Of a stretch of DNA of 44,028 nucleotides, positions 26,728 to 34,043 are shown piece by piece. Source of the stretch: Bacteroidaceae bacterium. Lineage in GTDB: Bacteria > Bacteroidota > Bacteroidia > Bacteroidales > Bacteroidaceae. The stretch's first letter is position 1; each line of letters begins with the position of its first letter. The stretch is taken from positions 1 through 44,028 of the forward strand of contig JAGBBX010000019.1 in assembly GCA_017938245.1 (NCBI GenBank), in the 5' to 3' direction. Made by a program: the position numbers and the translations under genes. The notes beneath the pieces are model-generated. The model had not been told where the DNA came from and made no database searches. It saw only the letters and a program-made list of their open reading frames with translations.

Positions 26728-28581
26728 TTATTCCTTCTCCAGTTCCTCTTTAAGTACAGTTACCATCTTGTTGATGTCGTAAAGGTCGTTGCGCAGCGAG
26801 AAAGTACCATCCTTCTTTACAAGTACATACGAAGGAATGCCATCAATGTCAAACAATTTGCTTGTCAAATAATCCCATTGTGCGTCACTGACGCGATAAT
26901 GCACACCTTTGATACCGGTAATCATATTGGAATAAGTCCCAATGGGCGAGGTTCCGTTTGCAATATACACCCATACAAGGTCATCACTTGAGAGCTGCCC
27001 GGTCTTGTATGGTTCAATCTCTTTAATTGCTTTACGGCAGGGGCCACACCATGTATTCCAGAAGTCAACCAGCACCACCTTGCCTTTATGGGGAGCAATT
27101 ATGGCATGGAACAGTGCTTCGGGGGCGATACCCTCCACATGCTCCAAATCTTGACTGCTCTTTGCTATTGCTTCTCTTGTACGGCGAAGAATATCCTCGC
27201 ACATATCGGCATAGAACGGATTGCTCCAAGAGCGCATTGTTTGCAGTTCACAATCGGTAAGTTCATTCTTATAGGCTTTCCCCACAGCCTCTAAGGCTGT
27301 GCCCCAGCAAGTAAGCGTACTGTCTGTGCTGCCGGACTGCATTTTCTGTGCCGCTTTTGCAACCTCCTCACTTCTGTAATTCATCAGCAGCCAAGGATTG
27401 TCAATATCGACACAAGCGAACATCCGCGCGTAATGTTCAGGCAGAATAGGATCGTGCTTATAGTCGGCAGGAACACTGCTTTCACGTTCCGCCCAGCGCC
27501 TATAGTCTTGGTTGAGAAAAACAAGACAGGTATTGAATGCATCAGCCTTGCACATCTCCTTTGCCCAAGAACCTGACTTCTGCGCATCAGCATGCTCGCA
27601 CACGGCACGGTAGAAATCTATTAGTGCGCCGGTAAATTCATCGGCAGTCATATCATAACGGATAAGTTCACCTATTGACAAGGAGTCGGGCAATACTATC
27701 ACATCTTCGGAGTCCTGATTGTTCAGAGCATCGTAGACACTTCCTTTGGTCCAACATCCCTTTATTGCAAGATTCTTGTAGTTCTCATAATTGTACTGCA
27801 ATGTCTGGTTGATGTAGGCAAGGTTCACATAAAGATCAACTGTTTCATTAGGCGCAATAAAGAACTCCCCATACCCGCAGCCATTGACAACGGGAAAAGC
27901 ACATCCTGTGCCATATTGCATAAATGTTACACTGCCTGTACCTGTTGCCGGGTCTATCTCAACATCAATGCTACGCTGCCCCTCAAACATAGAGTTTACA
28001 GGAAATACCATGTCGGTGACGCATCCCTCTCGATAGCCCATCAGGTGGATATTTACCGTTGTCTCTCCAAATGTGTAGGCATACTCCGGTGTGTCACTTG
28101 CCTCTTTGGAGGTATACTTCAGTTCACGCGGCAACCCCGTGGGGTTAGCCACATCCCTTTTTCCGGTAAGGTCAATGCCGTACATACGCCAACCATTTTT
28201 TGCATCGGCGTCAATAAAATCAAACTCACTGCATGCATTGGGCAGTGGCTCAAAGATTAGCGTAAAGCATGAATCACCATCTTCTGGCATAAATAGCTCC
28301 TTGCCAGGCTCAACACCCTTACTGTCAATCAACTCATATTCCTTATTTTGAGCTACAAGATGGATGCTTGGAGATACTTTAATCCAGTGTTCAGGTTCAT
28401 TGAAACCACGTACTGTCAGCACTGTAGCAGTATCGGTCAGTTCCACCTTCTCAAAGACCAGCATTCTTGTGTTTGATGCACCCACAAGTGGAAACCTTAC
28501 CACCCTGTTTGAACTACTACACGCCCACAGCAATACTGCAGTGGCAAATGCAATAATTAGGGTTAAGAATAGTTTTTTCAT
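26728..28581 (-). CDS. Thioredoxin-domain lipoprotein, WCGPC
   Basis: 617 aa from the Met of MKKLFLTLIIAFATAVLLWAC. That segment is a type II signal peptide with lipobox LWAC, so the protein is membrane-anchored, unlike its secreted paralogue. N-terminal beta domain (about 28-140) is homologous to that of the 23293-25413 protein. A middle region of about 350 residues has several Cys residues. The C-terminal thioredoxin domain has VVLVDFWNTWCGPC (Cys512, Cys515) and cis-Pro in GIPSYVLV. Its first 41 coding bases are identical to those of the 23293 gene although the mature proteins are quite diverged. Confidence 0.8.
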   Translation of the reverse strand: MKKLFLTLIIAFATAVLLWACSSSNRVVRFPLVGASNTRMLVFEKVELTDTATVLTVRGFNEPEHWIKVSPSIHLVAQNKEYELIDSKGVEPGKELFMPEDGDSCFTLIFEPLPNACSEFDFIDADAKNGWRMYGIDLTGKRDVANPTGLPRELKYTSKEASDTPEYAYTFGETTVNIHLMGYREGCVTDMVFPVNSMFEGQRSIDVEIDPATGTGSVTFMQYGTGCAFPVVNGCGYGEFFIAPNETVDLYVNLAYINQTLQYNYENYKNLAIKGCWTKGSVYDALNNQDSEDVIVLPDSLSIGELIRYDMTADEFTGALIDFYRAVCEHADAQKSGSWAKEMCKADAFNTCLVFLNQDYRRWAERESSVPADYKHDPILPEHYARMFACVDIDNPWLLMNYRSEEVAKAAQKMQSGSTDSTLTCWGTALEAVGKAYKNELTDCELQTMRSWSNPFYADMCEDILRRTREAIAKSSQDLEHVEGIAPEALFHAIIAPHKGKVVLVDFWNTWCGPCRKAIKEIEPYKTGQLSSDDLVWVYIANGTSPIGTYSNMITGIKGVHYRVSDAQWDYLTSKLFDIDGIPSYVLVKKDGTFSLRNDLYDINKMVTVLKEELEKE

Positions 28582-28587
28582 ATTCAA

Positions 28588-30252
28588 TTATTTATTAAAG
28601 TATTCAATTACCATTGTATGGTTCATGTCGCGGTGCAACGTGCCATTCATATCTATGATGCAAGAGAATGGAATGCCTATAAAACGAAGTTTTGCCTGAA
28701 GATACTCCCAATCTTTGCTGCTGATGTATATGTGTTCGCCTTCAATGTATGTTTTGCTAAGCCACTCTTCCGATGCTTCGCGATACTTATCCTCGGTGAT
28801 ATACAGGAACTTTACGGGTTGTCCCTGCATATCCTTTATGAAATTGCGTTGCTCCATCATAGTTGCACGGCAGGGGCCACATCCCATATTCCAGAAATCG
28901 AGAAAAAGCACATTACCTTTGTATGGAGCTATAATGCGTTGTATCACTGGGTCGAAGGCAAGGTTTTCCTCGGGAGTCGTCTTTACCTCAAACTTTTTCA
29001 CATACTCACGATAGGCCTTTGTATAGTGGTGGGTAACGATGGGGTTGCTGAGGAATGGCATAGCCTCGGCCACATACTCGGCAACCACATTGGGGTTGGC
29101 TTGTTGGTTTTTTATAGAGAAACTGAACAGGCGACGCATTATCTGCCATTGCATCATAAAGCCTGTGCACTGCAAGCCTGTATTCTTTTTACAGTGCTCA
29201 ATGGCATAGGAAAAAGCATCGTTTATGGTGAGCAATGTATCGGCACGCATAGGGAGTGCTGTGTCGAGGAATTGTTTGTCATATTCGGTAGGCAGCACAA
29301 ACTCAAAGGCGTAATCTTCTATGTTTTGGGGAGTACCGCCCGTCACAGGAAGTATTATATCGCTGAAATCAAAGTACCAGAGTTCATACTCTACACGGTT
29401 TATGAGTACAGAGGCATACTCATAAAATGCTGCAAGGGGATTGTCGAATAATAAATCTTCGTGCTTTTTTAGGAATTTGAGCATCCACTTGTCGTCGAGT
29501 GGCTCGAAACCATCAACAGCTTTGGGAATGGTGCGACCGCTTGCCTCATCGAAGTGGGGTGCATATTTACGTTTGTTATAAACAGAACGTATATCTAATA
29601 TATGATACAATCCGGTGAAGATGGCATTTATTCTAATGATGTCGGCTGCTATAGGATGTATATCGGCAGGCAAGAGGAATTCGCCTTTTTCAATATCCGT
29701 AATAGTGTGCTCTATCACTTTGCCAAGATTGCGACAGAACTTCTCAACATCGTCGCGGTTGCCTTTACGACCTACCTCGTACCAAGAGGAGAAGTCGCCG
29801 TATGGACTCTCGCTATATCGTTTCAAATGGATGTCACGACAATGGTCAACCCAATAGGCTATACTCCCGGGTGCGATGGCTGTTTTGTGGGCAGCGGCAT
29901 CTACAGTAAGGGTTATAGTATCGCCTACAAAAAAATAGAGGTCGTTGGGCAGTGAGTTTTTATAACCGTCGGCACGCAGATAGACTGTTGCGCTGTGTGG
30001 TATATGCACATCGCTATTAAAAGAGCCGTCGTTGTTCACTGTGACAAGCACATTCTCCTCGGTGCGTGTGAAATTGTCCTCAATTATCAAGAGAATGTGT
30101 GGAGGATATTTGTCTGCCGGTACGTTGACGAACTCTCCCCGAAAGCATACAGTACCTGCACGGTAGTGGTACTCGTTTATAGCCGGAGTCCACTGCGCAC
30201 CGGCACAGAGACATATATTAATTAGAAAGACTATTGCAAACAATTTCTTCAT
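28588..30252 (-). CDS. Secreted thioredoxin-domain protein with GCGPC active site
   Basis: 554 aa. Signal peptide MKKLFAIVFLINICLCAGAQ; N-terminal DUF4369-like beta domain (about 30-115: VCFRGEFVNV, VLVTVNNDGSFNSDV, FFVGDTITLTVD); helical middle part; C-terminal TlpA-like domain with VLFLDFWNMGCGPC. The usual Trp before the CGPC motif is Gly457, with Cys458 and Cys461 intact, and the cis-Pro is kept in GIPFSCII. Probably a periplasmic or surface thiol reductase/oxidase. Second in the operon; the next start is only 6 nt after its stop. Confidence 0.8.
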   Translation of the reverse strand: MKKLFAIVFLINICLCAGAQWTPAINEYHYRAGTVCFRGEFVNVPADKYPPHILLIIEDNFTRTEENVLVTVNNDGSFNSDVHIPHSATVYLRADGYKNSLPNDLYFFVGDTITLTVDAAAHKTAIAPGSIAYWVDHCRDIHLKRYSESPYGDFSSWYEVGRKGNRDDVEKFCRNLGKVIEHTITDIEKGEFLLPADIHPIAADIIRINAIFTGLYHILDIRSVYNKRKYAPHFDEASGRTIPKAVDGFEPLDDKWMLKFLKKHEDLLFDNPLAAFYEYASVLINRVEYELWYFDFSDIILPVTGGTPQNIEDYAFEFVLPTEYDKQFLDTALPMRADTLLTINDAFSYAIEHCKKNTGLQCTGFMMQWQIMRRLFSFSIKNQQANPNVVAEYVAEAMPFLSNPIVTHHYTKAYREYVKKFEVKTTPEENLAFDPVIQRIIAPYKGNVLFLDFWNMGCGPCRATMMEQRNFIKDMQGQPVKFLYITEDKYREASEEWLSKTYIEGEHIYISSKDWEYLQAKLRFIGIPFSCIIDMNGTLHRDMNHTMVIEYFNK

Positions 30253-30397
30253 AATACTAAATTGTTTATTGATGTTTTATTTATAAGACGTAAAGAATGT
30301 TTAAATGTAACAAATAAGCAGATGTTTTTAATAATTTTAATTCGATGTATAGCGTGTCTCTCGCCTAGAATGCCTTTTTCCAATACCTTATTTTAGG

Positions 30398-31078
30398 TTA
30401 GTAGAATTTGGTAAATTCTCGAGTTTGAACACTATCGGCATTACAAGCTATACCACTACCTTTCAAATACCCGCCATCAATATTCACACCATTATAGAAA
30501 TAGCGAAATGCTATCTCCATCGTTTTTATCATATCGGGATATTTGTCAATATTCAACTCCTGCAAATGAGCAAACTCCTTTTCAAACTCATTGCTCTTAC
30601 CATTGCTCGACCAATAGAACTGCCAGAACTGCATACAGTGCCCTTTGCGCAGTTGGGAGATACAATATAGCATTGCACCCTCTTTTTCTTGCATAGTGCG
30701 GTGCAGGAGGCTTTTGAAATAGTTTGGAGCATCGGCATCGTATGTAGCACCAACTGCAATATTCACCAATTTACGGCAATAGACGGTATCGTTAATCATT
30801 GACATTTTACTACCCAATGCTGCAATATGGTCATAGGCGGCACTGTACATAGTAAGGTCATAACCATCGTTAGAACAAAAACAGTATGTTGTTATAAACT
30901 CTCTCCAATTATTAGGAAAAGCATTGAAGAACGCCTCCTGTTTCTCCTTAGAATCAGGGTTATTAACAAGTTCTCTATACGCTGTATTCAGCTTTGCGGT
31001 ATCTACTTGAAAGTATTGTGCATTTGCACTATGCACTACAAGCATAAATAAAATAACAAATAAAAGAGTCTTTTTCAT
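30398..31078 (-). CDS. Secreted protein of unknown function heading the thioredoxin operon
   Basis: 226 aa. Signal peptide 1-20 (HSANAQ). The mature part is helical, with a TAYRELVNNPDSKEKQEAFF segment and FPNNWREFITTYCF, and contains five Cys residues (CFC, YC, CIS, HC, IAC). No family with a known activity is recognised. The Cys content would make it a sensible substrate for the thioredoxin-fold proteins encoded downstream, but that is speculation. A 145-nt gap separates it from the next gene, so a secondary promoter there is possible. Confidence 0.7.
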   Translation of the reverse strand: MKKTLLFVILFMLVVHSANAQYFQVDTAKLNTAYRELVNNPDSKEKQEAFFNAFPNNWREFITTYCFCSNDGYDLTMYSAAYDHIAALGSKMSMINDTVYCRKLVNIAVGATYDADAPNYFKSLLHRTMQEKEGAMLYCISQLRKGHCMQFWQFYWSSNGKSNEFEKEFAHLQELNIDKYPDMIKTMEIAFRYFYNGVNIDGGYLKGSGIACNADSVQTREFTKFY

Positions 31079-31453
31079 ATTGTTTTTAATTTATAAATTC
31101 AGTTGAATTACAATCCCATTCATTCGCTCATCGGGCATATTACTTGCAAAGATAATCATTCCACACAATTTACCCCCCCCTATCGTTAAATAATGTTAAA
31201 GCGATAAAATCCAATACTTTTATGCGACAGGACAGACGCTGTCTGCCTTTTGAAATGGAGTATAGCAACTTGTGCGAGTTTGTTCAAATGCCTTTGAGAA
31301 CCGTCTAAGCCTCAGTATGATATAAACAAAAAGTGTGCCATAAAGGTAATTTGTTGATTTATATTGATATACGTTGTGCCTGCTGTGAGAATTATGTGCG
31401 ATTGCGCACAAATTGTGTGCATTTTCGCACATATATTTACAATGACAATAAAA
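31079..31453. other. Intergenic region with thioredoxin-operon promoter and paired hairpins
   Basis: No gene was seen. On the minus strand TATCTTTG (plus CAAAGATA, 31147-31154) is a good -7 box for the operon below, with no clear -33 box. At 31395-31431, just past the end of the FtsX-type permease gene, are two small hairpins of TGTGC/GCACA type (TGTGCG ATTG CGCACA and TGTGC ATTTTC GCACA). They lack a U tract and so are not ordinary terminators. A C8 run lies at about 31173-31180. Confidence 0.6.
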
Positions 31454-33769
31454 TTACCCTTTGCTTATAACCTCGGACGGATTCTCGTTGAGAGCTTTCC
31501 AAGAGCTTGCCGCCACGATGGCAAATGTGAGCAGTGCCACCATAACAAACGTAGCGATAAAAATCGACACAGTGATGCTCTCACTCGTAGAGCCGTCGGC
31601 AACTATTATGGCTATTGCAATAGGCAAGGCCAGAATGTAGCCGATGGTTAGGATTTTAAAATATCGCTGTGTGAGCTGTCGCAGAATATTCCCGCGTGTG
31701 GCGCCGTTGACGCGGCGGATGGCAATCTCTTTGCGGCGGTGCTGTGTCTCGAAAAAGACCATTCCGAATACTCCCAACAAGGCAACCGCAACAGCCACCA
31801 AGGCAAATATCGCATAAATGTAGGCCGAAAGGATTATTCCCTCGTGCGCTGTTCGGAAAATGTCGTCGAAATGTTTTATTTGCGCTCTTTTCTGCTTGGG
31901 GTCGAAATCTTGTCGCAATTTTTCGATGTGCGGCGCAACGTCCGAGAGGGTGTAACCGTCGGCGAGCTTGAAATATACTCCCGACAGATTATCGGCCTTT
32001 CTGTAATGTAAAATAGTAGGGGGCGCGGTGGTATGTGATAAGGGGTGATTGACAAAGTCGCGGCACACGCCAATGACCTCGGTGTAAGTGCTGTTGTTAT
32101 GCGAGAGGCGGTCGCCTATTTGTATGCCGAATTTTTCCTTTACGCTTTGGGTTATAATTATTTTATCGCTATCCTCGCTCCCGTTAAAGGCACGCCCCTC
32201 GATAATCTCAATCCCCATAAATTGCGTGTAATTATGTGCCACCGATTGGTAGTCGAGGGTTATCTTCTTGTCGAGGTTCATTGAGTGAATCTTGGTAGGG
32301 TAGTAGTCTATCAGCGGTCGGTCCCAATTAAAGGTTACGTCGGTCACGGCATCGCATTTTTTAAGCGCTGCGGCATACTCGTCCATTTGGTGTGTGTATG
32401 TAACGAAACTGTACATATAAAAATCCTTGTCGAATCCTAAGGCTCGGCCCTTTAACGAGATAAAATGGCTGTATTGTGCAAGGGCGAGGATGATGAATAG
32501 GAAAGAGACAACATATTGCAATCCCAAGAGGGTGTTGCGGATGATGCGTCCCGAGGTTCCCGCTGCGAAGCTCCCCTTGAGCACGAATGCAGGCGGAAAA
32601 GAGGTAACGTACCACGCGGGGTAGGCGGCTGTTGCAACAGCTGTTGTGATTGAGATTGCAGCAAGCACTGTGAATGTGTGTATCTTGTCGGCCGTAGTGA
32701 GGCTGTTGTCAAGTGTATCTTGTGGCAGCGTCTGTATCAGCAGCAGCGACAGCGCAAGCGCCACCGAGACAAGCAGCACGCTCTCGAAAAGCAGCTCGAT
32801 GGCAATGGATGAGCGCTCGGCACCCATCACCTTGCAGATGTTTATGTTGCGTATGCGACGCGGAATAAGTGCGACGAAAAAGTTGAAATAGTTGATAAAG
32901 GATATTGACAAAAGGGTGATTGCAATGGCCCAGAAAGACCAAAAATAGCCCCTCTGGGCCGGCATTGTAAAGCCTGCGTAAGCGTCGAGGTCCTGCGTCT
33001 CTTTGGTGCGGTCGAGGCGAACGAGGCGCAGATGCTCGTGTATGTTCGCGCTGTCCACCTTTTTATACTCGTCACCATCCATATTTGCTATTATGGCGGC
33101 TGCACTTTCAAGGAAAAGGCGATGGTCGTCGGTGTTGCGTAATTTTATGTATAGGTTGCCGTTGCTTTCGCTTCGGGAGGCAATATTGGCTATCTGCGGA
33201 CTGCAAATAAGCCTATTGACATCAAAATCGCTGTTGTCGGGGAAATCCTCGAAGATGGCCTCTACCGTGCAGCTTTTGCCGCCTATTATCGCATCGTCGC
33301 CCGGCTCGATATTCATCTTTTTGGCATAGCTTTGGGCTATTGCGATTCCGTTGCCGTTTATTATTTTATCGCGGCTGCCTGCTACGAAATTCACACTCAG
33401 AGTGCTCAGATTATCCTCGGTTGCGGTTATTGCGAAGAGGCCGCCCGATGCCTCTTCGTTGCCCGGAAACTCGATGGGGGTGAATGCGCCACGACGGTCG
33501 AAAACCAAACAACTCTCGACGTGGGGCGAGCCAGCCTTCAGCCTCTCTTGCAGCTCCTTTTTTAGAAAGGCTGTCCACGTGTCGCTTCCTATGCGGCTAT
33601 CTATGCGGTAGATGCGTTTATAATCTTTTATTCCTCGGTTCCAATGTTCGAGAAAATAGTATTGCGACAATATAAAATAGGTTATAGTGAGGGCAATGGC
33701 AAGTCCCGAGACGTTGAGCGCTGCCGATAGCCTTTGTTGTCTGATGGATGATAGAATGTTCTTAAGCAT
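31454..33769 (-). CDS. MacB/FtsX-type ABC transporter permease
   Basis: 771 aa. N-terminal transmembrane helix (NVSGLAIALTITYFILSQYYF), a large periplasmic MacB_PCD-like domain (about 45-265), three helices with FtsX landmarks (about 275-430, INYFNFFVALIPRRIRNINICKVMGAERSSI), a second periplasmic domain (about 430-640) and a final FtsX unit (about 650-760, GVFGMVFFETQHRRKEIAIRRVNGATRGNI). The duplicated permease layout is typical of Bacteroidetes MacB-like systems that act on lipoproteins, peptides or envelope stress. No ATPase or membrane-fusion gene is adjacent, so partners must lie elsewhere. Divergent from the GH16 gene. Confidence 0.87.
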   Translation of the reverse strand: MLKNILSSIRQQRLSAALNVSGLAIALTITYFILSQYYFLEHWNRGIKDYKRIYRIDSRIGSDTWTAFLKKELQERLKAGSPHVESCLVFDRRGAFTPIEFPGNEEASGGLFAITATEDNLSTLSVNFVAGSRDKIINGNGIAIAQSYAKKMNIEPGDDAIIGGKSCTVEAIFEDFPDNSDFDVNRLICSPQIANIASRSESNGNLYIKLRNTDDHRLFLESAAAIIANMDGDEYKKVDSANIHEHLRLVRLDRTKETQDLDAYAGFTMPAQRGYFWSFWAIAITLLSISFINYFNFFVALIPRRIRNINICKVMGAERSSIAIELLFESVLLVSVALALSLLLIQTLPQDTLDNSLTTADKIHTFTVLAAISITTAVATAAYPAWYVTSFPPAFVLKGSFAAGTSGRIIRNTLLGLQYVVSFLFIILALAQYSHFISLKGRALGFDKDFYMYSFVTYTHQMDEYAAALKKCDAVTDVTFNWDRPLIDYYPTKIHSMNLDKKITLDYQSVAHNYTQFMGIEIIEGRAFNGSEDSDKIIITQSVKEKFGIQIGDRLSHNNSTYTEVIGVCRDFVNHPLSHTTAPPTILHYRKADNLSGVYFKLADGYTLSDVAPHIEKLRQDFDPKQKRAQIKHFDDIFRTAHEGIILSAYIYAIFALVAVAVALLGVFGMVFFETQHRRKEIAIRRVNGATRGNILRQLTQRYFKILTIGYILALPIAIAIIVADGSTSESITVSIFIATFVMVALLTFAIVAASSWKALNENPSEVISKG

Positions 33770-33801
33770 ATTGACTATTGTTGCTCTTTAAATTTTCTTG
33801 A

Positions 33802-33833
33802 CGAAGGTAAAAGTAAATGCAAATATGTGTCAA
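33802..33833 (-). promoter_or_regulatory. Putative promoter of the permease gene
   Basis: Minus strand: TTGA, 20 nt, then TACCTTCG (plus CGAAGGTA, 33802-33809), one base off TAnnTTTG. The same TACCTTCG octamer occurs on the plus strand at 33972-33979 before the divergent GH16 gene. Confidence 0.45.
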
Positions 33834-33866
33834 GGAAAAAGCGTTAAATCGCACTATTTTGGCAAA

Positions 33867-33889
33867 AAGTGTGCAATTTTTGCACACTT
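33867..33889. promoter_or_regulatory. Perfect palindrome between divergent genes, possible operator
   Basis: AAGTGTGCAA and TTGCACACTT flank a 3-nt spacer. It lies between the divergent permease and GH16 promoters, without a coding gene to terminate, so an operator role is more likely than a terminator. Confidence 0.5.
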
Positions 33890-34043
33890 GTAAATAATTT
33901 TCAATTAAGACGATTTACCTCTTATAATTGTAAAAAGTTAATTATTGCTTTATTCTTTGCTTGTTTTTCTGTACCTTCGCGCAGAGCGCGAGTGTGCTTG
34001 CAACGAAACAAAGATTATTAGCTAATTTTTAAATATCAATCTT

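Noticed and set aside
28618-29451. 277-codon plus-strand frame opposite the thioredoxin protein
   Set aside because: It is a shadow of a gene with a signal peptide and thioredoxin domain.
31395-31431. Intrinsic terminator of the permease gene
   Set aside because: The stems are only 5-6 bp and no U tract follows on the minus strand.
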